Below, piece after piece: positions 28,342 through 37,869 of a stretch of 64,000 bases of DNA. Under the pieces are notes generated by a model. That model did not search any database. It was not told the DNA's origin and saw only the letters and a list, made by a program, of their open reading frames with translations. The translations under genes were made by a program, and so were the position numbers. The DNA comes from Alteriqipengyuania flavescens. GTDB taxonomy: Bacteria; Pseudomonadota; Alphaproteobacteria; Sphingomonadales; Sphingomonadaceae. Where the stretch lies: the NCBI RefSeq assembly GCF_030406725.1, contig NZ_CP129107.1, positions 2,150,501 through 2,214,500 of the forward strand, read 5' to 3'. How positions within the stretch are numbered: position 1 is the first letter of the stretch; every line of letters starts with the position of its first letter.

Positions 28342-29007
28342 GTGACGCGCGAGGGGCGCCGGGTGAATTTTCCCGCCGATCTCCTGCCCCACCAGACGCT
28401 GGCACTCGCCTATGCGAAGGCGGATTTGCGCGGGGAGTTCGAGACGGCCCTATTGCTCGAAAACCGGCTCGGCGCGGTACTGCGCGGGGCGAGCGAGCCG
28501 ATGATCGCGCAGTTGAAGCTGGCCTGGTGGCGCGACAGGTTCGCGCAATCGCCAGAGCAATGGCCGAAGGGGGAGCCCCTGCTTGCGCGCCTGTCCGGCT
28601 GGGAGGGCACGGAGCGGCTGGTGGCGCTCGTCGATGGTTACGAGGCGCTGCTGGGCGATGCGCTGGGCCCGGCTGCGGCGCGCAGTTTTGCGAGTGGGCG
28701 TGGCCTGTTGTGGGCTGTGACAGCGCAGGCAGCGGGGCTGGAGAAGGCTGCCGGAGAGGCGGCGCGGGCCGGCGCACTGGTCGCTTACGCCGATCTCGCG
28801 GCGAACGTGGCGAGCGAAGAGGAGCGCGCGGTTGTCGTCGCCACGGCGGAAGAGGTCCGACCGCCCCGCAACCTGCCGCGCGGGTTGCGCCCGCTGCAGG
28901 TGCTGGCGGGCCTTGCCGATCGCGCACTCGCGCGCGGCGGCGTCGATCCGGCCAGCGGCCCAGGAGCGTACCTGCGCGCGATCAGGGTTGGCTTGCTCGG
29001 CCGCTAG
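28342..29007 (+). CDS. Squalene/phytoene synthase-like protein
   Basis: 221 residues, shorter than true phytoene synthases (about 300). The N-terminal part (LPHQTLALAYAKADLRGEFE, then ASEPMIAQLKLAWWRDRF) resembles helices of the trans-isoprenyl head-to-head synthase fold, as in NDUFAF6-like proteins. The Asp-rich DXXXD pairs needed for prenyl diphosphate binding are not clear, so catalysis is doubtful. The start is GTG at 28342; a GTG at 28361 is an alternative. I place it in the family with moderate certainty and make no claim about its substrate. Confidence 0.7.
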   Translation: MTREGRRVNFPADLLPHQTLALAYAKADLRGEFETALLLENRLGAVLRGASEPMIAQLKLAWWRDRFAQSPEQWPKGEPLLARLSGWEGTERLVALVDGYEALLGDALGPAAARSFASGRGLLWAVTAQAAGLEKAAGEAARAGALVAYADLAANVASEEERAVVVATAEEVRPPRNLPRGLRPLQVLAGLADRALARGGVDPASGPGAYLRAIRVGLLGR

Positions 29008-29039
29008 TCTATCATCGCGGCGATAAAGGGGAGCGCGCG

Positions 29040-29498
29040 ATGAACAGGTTGCTTTTGGGCGGGATCTTGAGCCTGCTGATGGTCGGGGTCGGCCTCGTCT
29101 GGTGGCAGGGCAGGGCGCAGGTCGAGCAGGAAGCGCCGCCGCCGCCCGAGCCTGTCGAGACGCCCGAACCCGATGTCCTGCCCAGCGCCGACGTCACGGA
29201 TATGAAAGGTCCGACACCGCCCGAAGCTACAGAACTCTCGCGCGAGCAGCGCCGCTTCTTCCGCTACGATCGCAATCGCGACTTGCGGATCACCCGCAAC
29301 GAGATGCTGTCCACCCGCACCAACGCATTCCGCAAGCTCGACAAGGACGGCAACAATTTGCTGACCTTCGAGGAGTGGGCGGTCACCACGGCGGACAAGT
29401 TCGACGGGGCAGACGCCAACCGCGATGGCGAGCTGACCCAGGGCGAGTTCGCAACCACTGCGCCCAAGCGTCGGGCGCGGCCGGCCTGTCGCTGCTAG
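29040..29498 (+). CDS. Exported EF-hand calcium-binding protein
   Basis: 152 residues. An N-terminal hydrophobic signal anchor (about residues 4-22) is followed by a Pro/Glu linker (QEAPPPPEPVETPEP) and three EF-hand loops: 77-88 (DRNRDLRITRNE), 101-112 (DKDGNNLLTFEE) and 125-136 (DANRDGELTQGE). All three keep acidic residues at positions 1, 3/5 and 12, so calcium binding in the periplasm is likely. The C-terminus ends in CRC. The reading frame is open far upstream, but the ATG at 29040 opens the signal sequence. Only three bases separate its stop from that of the convergent trmFO. Confidence 0.85.
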   Translation: MNRLLLGGILSLLMVGVGLVWWQGRAQVEQEAPPPPEPVETPEPDVLPSADVTDMKGPTPPEATELSREQRRFFRYDRNRDLRITRNEMLSTRTNAFRKLDKDGNNLLTFEEWAVTTADKFDGADANRDGELTQGEFATTAPKRRARPACRC

Positions 29499-29501
29499 GA
29501 A

Positions 29502-30869
29502 TCAGGCAGGCACTGTTGACGTTTCCGCCAGCCACGCGCCGAAATCGGCCTTGGCGCGATCCGTGTAGGCTTCCTTGCGCTGTTTCTTCTTCACGTCGAG
29601 CAGGGGCGGGAACAGGCCGAAATTGACGTTCATCGGCTGGTAGGTGTCGGCCTCCGCGTCGCCGGTTATGTGCGAAAGCAGCGCCCCCATCGCGCTGGTG
29701 CGGGGCGGGCCCTGCCAGTCCTCGCCTGCCAGTTCGGCCGCCGCCATCATCCCGGCGAGCAGTCCGACCGCGCTCGATTCCACATAGCCTTCGCAGCCCG
29801 TCACCTGTCCGGCGAAGCGAATGTGCGGCGCGCTTTTCAGGCGCAGCTGGCGGTCGAGCAGTTCGGGCGAATTGAGGAAGGTGTTGCGGTGCAGCCCGCC
29901 CAGCCGCGCGAACTCGGCGTTCTCCAGGCCGGGGATCGTGCGGAACAGCTCCACCTGCGCGCCGTATTTCAGCTTGGTCTGGAAACCGACCATGTTCCAC
30001 AGGGTGCCAAGCTTGTTGTCCTGCCGCAGCTGCACCACAGCATAGGGCCAGCGACCCTGCGGATGCTCCTTGGTCGTGTCGTACGGATTGTCTAGGCCAA
30101 CGCCCTTCATCGGCCCGTAGCGCAGCGTTTCGACGCCTCTCGCGGCCATCACCTCGATCGGCATGCAGCCTTCGAAATAGGGCGTGTCCTTTTCCCATTC
30201 GCGGAATTCGGTCTTCTCGCCATCGACCAGGCCTCGCACGAAAGCCTCGTACTGCTCCTTCGTCATCGGGCAGTTGATGTAGTCGCCGTCTTCGTTGCTG
30301 GCGTCGGTACGATTGTTCCAGCGGCTCTGGATCCAGCACTTCGACATGTCGATGCTGTCGCGGTGGACGATGGGGGCGATGGCATCGAAAAAGGCAAGGC
30401 GGTCGCTGCCGGTCGCGCCGACGATGCTTTCCGCCAGCGCCTGCGCGGTGAGCGGCCCGGTGGCGACGATGGTAGGGCCGCTGTCGGGCAATGCGTCCAC
30501 CCGTTCGCGCACCACGGTGACATTGGGGTGCTGCGACAGGCGCTTCTCGACTTCGGCGGAGAAGACGTCGCGGTCCACCGCCATGGCGCTGCCCGCGGGG
30601 ACGCGGGCGATCTCGCCGGCCGCCATGACGATGGAATCGCACCGCCGCATCTCGTGGTGGAGCAGGCCCACCGCGTTCTTCGCATCGTCGTCGCTGCGGA
30701 AGCTGTTGGAGCATACGAGCTCGGCCAGCCCGTCGCCCTGGTGCGCGGCGGTGGTGTCGCCGCCCCCGCGCATTTCGGACAGGCGCACCTTGAAGCCGCG
30801 CTGCGCCAGCTGCCATGCCGCTTCGCTGCCGGCCAGGCCGCCGCCGATGATGTGGATGTCGTGGTTCAT
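29502..30869 (-). CDS. trmFO: Methylenetetrahydrofolate--tRNA-(uracil-5-)-methyltransferase
   Basis: 455-residue flavoprotein that makes 5-methyluridine at position 54 of tRNA using methylenetetrahydrofolate and FADH2. It has the N-terminal FAD-binding motif [20 protein letters not shown]. Family blocks follow: [41 protein letters not shown] and [13 protein letters not shown]. The start ATG at 30869 is six codons inside a slightly longer frame and begins the FAD motif directly. It is a folate-dependent enzyme as in Gram-positives and many alphaproteobacteria, not the SAM-dependent TrmA. Confidence 0.95.
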   Translation of the reverse strand: MNHDIHIIGGGLAGSEAAWQLAQRGFKVRLSEMRGGGDTTAAHQGDGLAELVCSNSFRSDDDAKNAVGLLHHEMRRCDSIVMAAGEIARVPAGSAMAVDRDVFSAEVEKRLSQHPNVTVVRERVDALPDSGPTIVATGPLTAQALAESIVGATGSDRLAFFDAIAPIVHRDSIDMSKCWIQSRWNNRTDASNEDGDYINCPMTKEQYEAFVRGLVDGEKTEFREWEKDTPYFEGCMPIEVMAARGVETLRYGPMKGVGLDNPYDTTKEHPQGRWPYAVVQLRQDNKLGTLWNMVGFQTKLKYGAQVELFRTIPGLENAEFARLGGLHRNTFLNSPELLDRQLRLKSAPHIRFAGQVTGCEGYVESSAVGLLAGMMAAAELAGEDWQGPPRTSAMGALLSHITGDAEADTYQPMNVNFGLFPPLLDVKKKQRKEAYTDRAKADFGAWLAETSTVPA

Positions 30870-30928
30870 GGCGCGGGCCCTTAGCAAAACGGTTGCCCGA
30901 TGGCACCCGAAAGCGCGATAGGGCGGGA

Positions 30929-31744
30929 ATGCTGCAGCGGATCGACATCGACGGGGAAGGCGTGATCGGCGCGCCGGTGCTGCGCGCGCCGGGCGCAGAT
31001 GGCCACAAGCACGACCGCGGCCATGTGGCGGTACTGAGCGGCCCGGTGTTTGCGACCGGCGCCGCGCGGCTGTCGGCCATGGCGGCGCTGACTACCGGGG
31101 CGGGGCTGGTGACGGTCTACGGTCGGCGCGAGGCGCTGCACGAGCACGCGGCTCACCTCACCGCGGTAATGCTGGCGGAAGAGGCAACATTGCTGGCGGG
31201 CGAGGGGCGCCGGGTCGATGCGGTCGTCATCGGGCCCGGCCACGGTGGCGGAGAGCATACGCGCGAGCTTGTCCTCGCCCTGCTGCGCCGCGCGTGCCCC
31301 ATCGTGCTCGACGCCGACGCGCTGACCGCCTTCGAGCACCAGCCGGACATGTTGTTCGACCATTGCCATGACCTCGCCGTGCTGACCCCGCACGCGGGCG
31401 AATTTGCGCGGTTGTTCGGCGAAGGCGGCGATGCGGCCATGGCAGCGCAGCGTTGCGGGGGCACCGTGCTGCTCAAAGGGCCCGTCACGCACATCGCGGC
31501 GCCGGATGGGCGAGCGGCGCGAAACACCCATGCCTCCCCGTGGCTGGCGACTGCCGGATCGGGCGATGTGCTGGCGGGCATGATTGCCGCGTTTCTCGGT
31601 CAGGGCGCCGACCCGTTCGAGGCCGCCTGCACTGCGGCATGGCTGCATGGCGACGTGGGTCGGCGCGGCGGGGCCGGGCTGACGGCCGAGCGGATGATCG
31701 GGCTCATCCCTGCGGCGCTTGCCGCGCGCGTGGCTGAGGACTGA
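30929..31744 (+). CDS. nnrD: ADP-dependent NAD(P)H-hydrate dehydratase (stand-alone YjeF C-terminal domain)
   Basis: 271-residue ribokinase-like enzyme that repairs hydrated NAD(P)H. Motifs are [32 protein letters not shown], the [14 protein letters not shown] segment and the catalytic loop [20 protein letters not shown]. In many bacteria this domain is fused behind the NnrE epimerase; here the epimerase domain is absent, so the partner must be elsewhere or missing. The ATG at 30929 lies 60 bases from the divergent trmFO start and after a weak GGGCGGGA. A longer frame begins at 30893. Confidence 0.88.
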   Translation: MLQRIDIDGEGVIGAPVLRAPGADGHKHDRGHVAVLSGPVFATGAARLSAMAALTTGAGLVTVYGRREALHEHAAHLTAVMLAEEATLLAGEGRRVDAVVIGPGHGGGEHTRELVLALLRRACPIVLDADALTAFEHQPDMLFDHCHDLAVLTPHAGEFARLFGEGGDAAMAAQRCGGTVLLKGPVTHIAAPDGRAARNTHASPWLATAGSGDVLAGMIAAFLGQGADPFEAACTAAWLHGDVGRRGGAGLTAERMIGLIPAALAARVAED

Positions 31745-31792
31745 GCGGGCAACGGGCTTGCGGTTCGCGGTCGCGCGGTGCAACCGGCTTTC

Positions 31793-32470
31793 ATGCCCAA
31801 ACGCGCCCTCATTCAAGCCCGTCCGTACCTGCTCTTCAGCCTCGTCGCGGCGATCCTTTACTGGATCTACGCCGACGAGAACGTGGGCGGCCTTTACCTG
31901 ACCCTGCTCAAGGGCGTGCCGCTGGCGCTGTTGGCGGTTTATGCGCTGGTTCGCCACCATTCGACCGATGCGAAGATGCTGGCGGGAGTGATGGCGCTGG
32001 GCTCTCTCGGCGACATGGGGGTGGAAATCGACTGGTTCTGGGGCGGGGCTGCCTTCTTCCTCGGCCACGCTGTCGCCATCGGCCTGTACCTGAGGCACCG
32101 GCGGCCGGCGCTTGCCAGCAGCCAGAAAGTGCTCGTTGTCGCACTGCTGCTGGTGACACCCGTCGTCTCGTGGCTGCTCAGCGGCAGTCTCGACGTCGGC
32201 TTCTACGGCCTGGCGCTGGGCGGCATGGCTGCCGCTGCGTGGGCGAGCTCGTTTACCCGATACCGTGTCGGCATCGGCGCGGTGCTGTTCGTGATTTCCG
32301 ACCTGCTGATCTTCGCCCGCATGGGCGAGCGGATCGATCCGTGGCTGCCCAACCTGCTTATATGGCCGACCTACTACCTCGGCCAGTTCCTCATCTGCAC
32401 CGGTGTGATCCAGGCGCTGCGGCGGGGCGACCTGGAACAGCGACGGGGGCCTTTCGCGAAACACCATTGA
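31793..32470 (+). CDS. Lysoplasmalogenase-like YhhN family membrane protein
   Basis: 225-residue polytopic membrane protein with about eight short hydrophobic helices. Family-like blocks are LLKGVPLALLAVYAL, LGSLGDMGVEIDWFWGGAAF with FLGHAVAIGLYL, and VLFVISDLLIFAR. Eukaryotic TMEM86 relatives hydrolyse lysoplasmalogen vinyl-ether bonds; bacterial activity is usually unproved. A GTG at 31778 offers five extra residues. The next 167 bases (32471-32637), up to the gyrA stop, hold no gene or clear terminator that I could see. Confidence 0.85.
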   Translation: MPKRALIQARPYLLFSLVAAILYWIYADENVGGLYLTLLKGVPLALLAVYALVRHHSTDAKMLAGVMALGSLGDMGVEIDWFWGGAAFFLGHAVAIGLYLRHRRPALASSQKVLVVALLLVTPVVSWLLSGSLDVGFYGLALGGMAAAAWASSFTRYRVGIGAVLFVISDLLIFARMGERIDPWLPNLLIWPTYYLGQFLICTGVIQALRRGDLEQRRGPFAKHH

Positions 32471-32637
32471 ATCGGGCGACAGGAAAAATATAGTCTGATA
32501 ACAATGCGTAACCGCTGGTTTTACGCGCGCAGAACCATTCGGCCTGTCACCTTCCGGAATCCAATATGCCGGCACAATCCAACAATGCGAAAGAGCGGCA
32601 CGGAGTTTACCGCGCCCTCGCCTTGTAGGAAAACGCG

Positions 32638-35475
32638 TCAGTCGCTGTCGGGCTCGCCCGCAATATCGTCGTCGGAATGGGGCGTCGTGTAAGGCTGCGT
32701 GACCTTTTCCTTCTGCTCCTCGATTTCCGCCGCGACCGCTTCCTCCGCCTCGTTTTCAGGCTCGGCGGTTTCGTCGATCAGCGCTGCGCCCACGATCTGT
32801 TCGCCCTTGGAGACGTCGAAGACCCGGACACCGGAGGAGCCGCGCCCATAGACGCTAAAGCCCTTGTGATCCTCGAATCCGCCGGGGATCAGGTGCCGGA
32901 AATCGATCGGCAGGCGGATCAGCTTGGCCTGGTCGGTCACCAGCATCAGCTGTGACCCGTGCTTCACCGGGAAGCTCGCCACCACCGGCCCGTTGCGGCT
33001 TTCGTCGCCCGGCGTGCCGATGTTGGTGAGGCCTTGCCCGCCGCGCCCGATGGTGCGGTATTCGTAAGCCGAGCTGATCTTGCCATAGCCGTTGGCGGTC
33101 AGCGTCAGGATGAACTCCTCCGCCTCGGCCATGTCGGCCACGCGTTCGGCATCGAGATCGCTTTCTGCGCCGTTGTTCTTCCACGCCGCGGCGCGCAGGT
33201 AGCGGTCGCGGATCTCGGTATCGGGTTCGCCCGAATCCAGCACCGCCATGGAGACGACCTTGGCATCGCCTTTCAACGCCATGCCGCGCACGCCGATGCC
33301 GGTGCGGCTCTTGGTTTCGCGCGCGTCGGTGGCGGCGAAGCGGATCGCCTTGCCGGCATCGCTGGCGAGGAAGATTTCCTGGTCTTCGCTCAGCAGCTCG
33401 ACGCCGATCAGCCTGTCGCCCGATCCTTCGACGAAGCCCATCGCATACTTGCCCGCCGTCGGCACGTTGGTGAAGGCATCCATGGAGTTGCGGCGCACCA
33501 TGCCCTGTTCGGTGGCGAAGACGATGTTGAGCTTTTCCCACTCGCTCTCGTCTTCCGGCAGGGCGAGCACGTTGGTCACGCGCTCGTCCTCGCCCAGCGG
33601 CAACAGGTTCACCATCGGCCGGCCCTTGGTCTGCGGGCCGCCTTCGGGCAGCTTGTAGACCTTCATGCGGTAGACGCGGCCGGTGTTGGTGAAGAACAAC
33701 ACCGGATTGTGCGTGCTGGTGACGAAGAGTTCGACAACCGCATCCTCGTCCTTCGTTGCCATGCCGGCGCGGCCCTTGCCGCCGCGGGCCTGGGCGCGGA
33801 ACGTGGAAAGCGCGGTGCGCTTGATATAGCCGCCGTGAGTGACGGTCACGACCATCTCCTCGCGCTCGATCAGGTCCTCGTCGTCCAGCCCGTCCCATGC
33901 AGGCGCGATTTCGGAAATGCGCGGCGTGGCGTACTGGTCGCGGATCTCGCGCAGTTCGTCCTTCATCACGCCGTAGAGCTTCTGCCGGTCGGCGAGGATG
34001 CCGAGATAGTATTCGATCTGGTGCGCGAGTTCCTTCAGCTCGTCGCCGATCTCGTCGCGGCCGAGCGCGGTCAGGCGGTGCAGGCGCAGGTCGAGGATGG
34101 CCTTCACCTGCCGTTCCGACAGCTTGTATACGCCGGTGGAATCGAAATCGCTCGCCTCGATGGCTTCGACCAGCTGGAGGTATTGCGCAATCTCGCCGAT
34201 CGGCCATTCGCGCGCCAGCAGCTTGGCGCGGGCATCCGCCGGGTTGGAAGCACCGCGAATGATCGCGACCACCTCGTCGAGGTTGGACACGGCGACCACG
34301 AGGCCGAGCAGGATATGCGCCCGGTCGCGCGCCTTGTTCAGTTCGAACTTCGTGCGCCGTGTGATGACCTGCTCGCGGAAGGCGATGAAGGCCTGGATGA
34401 TGTCGCGCAGGTCCAGCACTTCCGGTCGCCCGCCGCGAATGGCGAGCATGTTGGCGGGGAAGCTGGATTGTGCGGGCGTGTGGCGCCAGATCTGGTTGAG
34501 CACGACTTCGGGCGTCGCATCGCGCTTCAGGTCCACGACCACGCGTACGCCTTCGCGGCTCGATTCGTCGCGGATGTCGGAGATGCCCTCGATCCGCTTT
34601 TCCTTGGCTGCCTCGGCGATCTTCTCGACCAGGTTGGACTTGCCCACCTGGAAGGGGATGGATGTCAGCACGATGCTCTGGCGGTCGCCGCGCTTGGTCT
34701 CGATCTCGTGGCGGCAGCGCATCAGGATGCTGCCGCGCCCGGTGGTATACGCGGCCTTCGCGCCCGACTGGCCGAGGATCAGCGGCGCGGTGGGGAAGTC
34801 GGGACCGGGGATGATCCGGAACAGGTCTTCCGCCGTCATGCCCGGGTCTTCGATGAAGGCGAGGCAGCCGTCGATCACTTCGCCCAGGTTGTGCGGCGGG
34901 ATGTTGGTCGCCATCCCGACCGCGATGCCGCCCGCGCCGTTGACCAGCAGGTTGGGGAAGCGGGCCGGAAGTACGGTCGGTTCCTCGCGCGAACCGTCGT
35001 AGTTCTCCGCGAAATCGACCGTGTCCTTGTCAAGGTCGTCGAGCAGCGAGTTGGCGACCTTGGCCAGCCGCGCTTCGGTGTAGCGCATCGATGCCGGCGG
35101 ATCGGGGTCCATGCTGCCGAAGTTGCCCTGGCCATCGACCAGCGGCACCCGGAGCGACCAGTCCTGCGTCATGCGGGCCAGCGCGTCGTAGATCGCGCTG
35201 TCGCCGTGCGGGTGGTAGTTACCCATCACGTCGCCGACGATCTTGGCGCTCTTGCGATAGGGGCGCCCGGCGACGAACCCGCTTTCCTGGCTGGCGAAGA
35301 GGATGCGCCGGTGGACCGGCTTCAGCCCGTCGCGCACATCGGGCAGCGCGCGGCTGACGATCACGCTCATCGCGTAATCGAGGTAGCTCGTCTTCATTTC
35401 CTCGACGATGTCGATCCGGCCGAAATCGCCTTCGGGGCTAGCGGGCAGTTGGGGAGTTTCCGTGGTGTCGCTCAC
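32638..35475 (-). CDS. gyrA: DNA gyrase subunit A
   Basis: 945-residue subunit that cuts and rejoins DNA during supercoiling. The N-terminal winged helix carries the active-site Tyr132 (SMRYTEARLAK). The quinolone region reads HPHGDSAIYDA, with Ser93 and Asp97 at the positions of E. coli 83 and 87, so the residues are of the susceptible type. The C-terminal beta-pinwheel has repeated strands and a GyrA-box-like QARGGKGRAG. The tail after about residue 905 is acidic and Glu-rich, an extension typical of alphaproteobacterial GyrA. Translation starts at GTG. No SOS box was noticed upstream. Confidence 0.97.
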   Translation of the reverse strand: MSDTTETPQLPASPEGDFGRIDIVEEMKTSYLDYAMSVIVSRALPDVRDGLKPVHRRILFASQESGFVAGRPYRKSAKIVGDVMGNYHPHGDSAIYDALARMTQDWSLRVPLVDGQGNFGSMDPDPPASMRYTEARLAKVANSLLDDLDKDTVDFAENYDGSREEPTVLPARFPNLLVNGAGGIAVGMATNIPPHNLGEVIDGCLAFIEDPGMTAEDLFRIIPGPDFPTAPLILGQSGAKAAYTTGRGSILMRCRHEIETKRGDRQSIVLTSIPFQVGKSNLVEKIAEAAKEKRIEGISDIRDESSREGVRVVVDLKRDATPEVVLNQIWRHTPAQSSFPANMLAIRGGRPEVLDLRDIIQAFIAFREQVITRRTKFELNKARDRAHILLGLVVAVSNLDEVVAIIRGASNPADARAKLLAREWPIGEIAQYLQLVEAIEASDFDSTGVYKLSERQVKAILDLRLHRLTALGRDEIGDELKELAHQIEYYLGILADRQKLYGVMKDELREIRDQYATPRISEIAPAWDGLDDEDLIEREEMVVTVTHGGYIKRTALSTFRAQARGGKGRAGMATKDEDAVVELFVTSTHNPVLFFTNTGRVYRMKVYKLPEGGPQTKGRPMVNLLPLGEDERVTNVLALPEDESEWEKLNIVFATEQGMVRRNSMDAFTNVPTAGKYAMGFVEGSGDRLIGVELLSEDQEIFLASDAGKAIRFAATDARETKSRTGIGVRGMALKGDAKVVSMAVLDSGEPDTEIRDRYLRAAAWKNNGAESDLDAERVADMAEAEEFILTLTANGYGKISSAYEYRTIGRGGQGLTNIGTPGDESRNGPVVASFPVKHGSQLMLVTDQAKLIRLPIDFRHLIPGGFEDHKGFSVYGRGSSGVRVFDVSKGEQIVGAALIDETAEPENEAEEAVAAEIEEQKEKVTQPYTTPHSDDDIAGEPDSD

Positions 35476-35779
35476 GCGCGCTCACATCCTTGATTTTTGC
35501 TGTGGCAAGGGTTGTAGGGGAGGGGGGGGCGCCATGCCAGCCAAGGGGCGGGGCGAATGGCCCATATCGGCGTGTTTTCCACACCTGCAAGCCCGATTTG
35601 CGGCGCGCATGAAGGATTTGTTGCAGTGCACCATTCAAACCCCGTTCAGCGGAACTTTGCTAGACCTGTAAACGTTGATCGAACGAACGATTCAGGCCAC
35701 TACAGCGCCTGCAAAGGCAAAGATGCCCGGCACGGATGCGCCGTCATTTGCGTCCGAGGATTTTGAGGAGAAAATCATA
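35476..35779. other. Divergent intergenic region gyrA / TPR protein
   Basis: 304 bases without a gene that I can support. An unusual run of eight Gs lies at 35522-35529, about 47-54 bases upstream of the gyrA GTG, and would read as eight Cs in the gyrA leader. Promoters for both directions must lie here, but I found no convincing -35/-10 pair. An open frame reaching back to 35675 belongs to the TPR gene but lacks signal-peptide character. Confidence 0.5.
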
Positions 35780-37075
35780 ATGACCCGCTTGTTCAAACGC
35801 CGTTCGCGCATGGTTTCGCATGGTGCACTGGGCCTCGCCCTTGCCATGGGCGGCGCCGGCCTCGCCGTGTCCGCGCCGGCATCCGCTGCCATGGTGCAGG
35901 AACAGATGTCGAATGATTTCCAAAAGGAAATCGTGGCCGTGCAGGAAGCTTACAAGGCCGCGCAGGAAAACCCCGGCTATGCGAATGCCGACGAAGCAGG
36001 CAAGGCGCAGATTCTGCGTACCGCCACCTCCGCGCTGCAGACCGCCAAGGGCAAGGTCAAGAACGCGCAGGACCGCCTGTATTATGGCCAGTTCGCCTAT
36101 AATATCGGCAAGGACAGCGGCAACGCCGCGCTCGAGAACGAAGGCCTGACCTCGATGCTCGAAAGCGGCCAGCTGGAACAGTCGACCGCAGCGGAAATCG
36201 CAGGCGTGCTGGGCCAGAACGCAATGGACGCCAAGGACTATGGCAACGCGCGCAAGTACTTCCAGCAGTCGATCGACCTCGGCTCGACTGAAGAGAGCAT
36301 CCCGGTGATGATCGCCGAGACCTATTTCTCGGCCGGTGACAGCGCCGGCGGGTTCAGCGCGCTCGACGCGCAGATCGCCGCTGCCCGTGCAGCCGGCACG
36401 CTGCCGGCGGACCTGCTCTACAAGCGCGGCATGACCGTCGCTTACGAGGAAGAGAATGCCGCGAAGGCTCTCGCCTATTCCAGCGCGCTCGCTCGCGATT
36501 ACCCGAACGACACGAACTACGGCGATGCGATCGTCATCGTGCGCGAATTCGCGGACCTCGATACCGACGGCATGCTCGATATCCTGCGCCTGATGTATCG
36601 CACCAACACCTACAAGCAGAGCTTCGACCTTGCCGAGCATATCGAAGCAGCCAATCCCATGCGCCGCCCGGGCGAAGTCGTGGCGATCATCGATCGCGGC
36701 TACGAGAAGGGCATTATCGAGCGTAGTGACCAGGCCTTCGCGACCTGGCGCAGCGAAGCGGCCGCGCGTGTCGATGAAGACCGCGGTACGCTGGCCGAAG
36801 CGGCAGCGGACGTGCGTGCGGGCGGCAACGCCGCCCTCGCGATCGGTACCGGTGACGGCTACCTCGGCTACGGCATGGCGGCGGAAGCGGAAGAAATGTA
36901 CCGTGCCGCCCTCACCAAGCCGGGCGTGAACACCGAAGTTGCCATGATCCGTCTCGGCATCGCGCTGGTGGACCAAGGCAAGTATGCCGAAGCGTCCGAA
37001 GTGTTCGCCAAGGTCGAAGGCGCTCGCAAGGCTGTCGCCGACGTCTGGGCGGCCTACGCGGCCAACGCTTCCTAA
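35780..37075 (+). CDS. Exported tetratricopeptide-repeat protein
   Basis: 431 residues. A clear signal peptide (basic RLFKRRSRM, hydrophobic ALGLALAMGGAGLAV, cleavage near SAPASAAM) precedes a helical-repeat body with several TPR-like units, such as the ones around AEIAGVLGQNAMDAKDYGNA and GYGMAAEAEEMYRAALTKPG. The product is probably periplasmic. No enzymatic motif is seen, and TPRs usually bind proteins. The ATG at 35780 has GAGGAGAAAAT ahead of it, which decides the start. A strong terminator follows. Confidence 0.87.
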   Translation: MTRLFKRRSRMVSHGALGLALAMGGAGLAVSAPASAAMVQEQMSNDFQKEIVAVQEAYKAAQENPGYANADEAGKAQILRTATSALQTAKGKVKNAQDRLYYGQFAYNIGKDSGNAALENEGLTSMLESGQLEQSTAAEIAGVLGQNAMDAKDYGNARKYFQQSIDLGSTEESIPVMIAETYFSAGDSAGGFSALDAQIAAARAAGTLPADLLYKRGMTVAYEEENAAKALAYSSALARDYPNDTNYGDAIVIVREFADLDTDGMLDILRLMYRTNTYKQSFDLAEHIEAANPMRRPGEVVAIIDRGYEKGIIERSDQAFATWRSEAAARVDEDRGTLAEAAADVRAGGNAALAIGTGDGYLGYGMAAEAEEMYRAALTKPGVNTEVAMIRLGIALVDQGKYAEASEVFAKVEGARKAVADVWAAYAANAS

Positions 37076-37099
37076 CGACAACATCCACCAGAACAGAAG

Positions 37100-37137
37100 C
37101 GGCGCGGCATCCACAGGGACGCCGCGCCGTTTTCTTT
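37100..37137 (+). terminator. Intrinsic terminator after the TPR gene
   Basis: CGGCGCGGC (37100-37108) pairs with GCCGCGCCG (37121-37129). The inner TCC/GGA extension leaves one mismatch, and the stem is followed by TTTTCTTTT. It lies 25 bases after the stop of the TPR gene. Confidence 0.85.
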
Positions 37138-37149
37138 TGCGTGGGTCGC

Positions 37150-37869
37150 CTAACGCAGCCGCTTTATCAGGACCTGATTGCTGTCGTCCCGGTCGACCAC
37201 GAAATTGTCGAGGCTGCCGAAGAGTTCGGACAGACTCTTGTAGCCGTAGTTGCGCACGTCGAAGCTGGAGCGATTGCCGGCGATCTGGCCCACCGCCTGC
37301 AGCTTGGCGAAGCCGTTCTGGTCCTTCTTCGCCTCCTTGTACGCGGCCCCGATCAGCTCCATCAGGTCGTCGTCGTCGGTCGGCTTGTTGCGCGGGGCCT
37401 TGCCGTTCGGCTTGTCATCCGCATTGTTGGCGATCAGCTGGTTGATATCGATGAAGCGCGTGCAGACCGACTTGAACGCGTCCGGCGTCTTTTTCTCGCC
37501 AAAGCCATAGACGACGATGCCATCCTGCCGCAGCCGGGTGACGAGCGGGGTGAAATCGCTGTCGCTGGTCATTAGGCCGAAGCCGTCGACCTTGCCCTGG
37601 TAAAGCAGGTCGATGGCGTCGATGGTCATCGCCATGTCGGTGGCGTTTTTTCCCTTCGACACGTCGAATTGTTGCTGCGGGCGGATGCCGAACTTGTTGG
37701 TGATCTTGTCCCAGCGGGAAAGATTGTCCTTGGCGAAATTGCCATAGGCGCGGCGGATGTTGACCTGCCCCAGCTCCGCCATGACCGTGAGGACCGGGTC
37801 GATGCCCTGCGGCGTGGTGTTGTCCGCGTCGATCAGCAGAGCGATGTTCTTGAGGGTCTGTTCAGCCAT
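37150..37869 (-). CDS. NYN-domain putative RNase with C-terminal LOTUS/OST-HTH-like domain
   Basis: 239-residue PIN-like protein (LabA/DUF88 type). Conserved acidic residues are in ALLIDADNTTPQG, KNATDMAMTIDAIDLL and LMTSDSDFTPLVTRLRQ, which should coordinate a metal at the nuclease site. After a Lys/Asp-rich linker (DKPNGKAPRNKPTDDDD), the C-terminal 75 residues (LMELIGAAYKEAKKDQNGFA through SLSELFGSL) look like an OST-HTH/LOTUS RNA-binding fold. RNA cleavage is inferred from the family. The start overlaps the stop of the upstream carbonic anhydrase gene (TGATG), so the two are probably translated together. Confidence 0.87.
   Translation of the reverse strand: MAEQTLKNIALLIDADNTTPQGIDPVLTVMAELGQVNIRRAYGNFAKDNLSRWDKITNKFGIRPQQQFDVSKGKNATDMAMTIDAIDLLYQGKVDGFGLMTSDSDFTPLVTRLRQDGIVVYGFGEKKTPDAFKSVCTRFIDINQLIANNADDKPNGKAPRNKPTDDDDLMELIGAAYKEAKKDQNGFAKLQAVGQIAGNRSSFDVRNYGYKSLSELFGSLDNFVVDRDDSNQVLIKRLR

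Noticed and set aside
30881-32575. 564-codon minus-strand frame opposite nnrD and the YhhN gene
   Set aside because: Both plus-strand genes carry clear family motifs; this frame shows none.
32959-35493. 844-codon plus-strand open frame opposite gyrA
   Set aside because: A shadow frame caused by high GC codon bias; it has no family resemblance and gyrA is certain.
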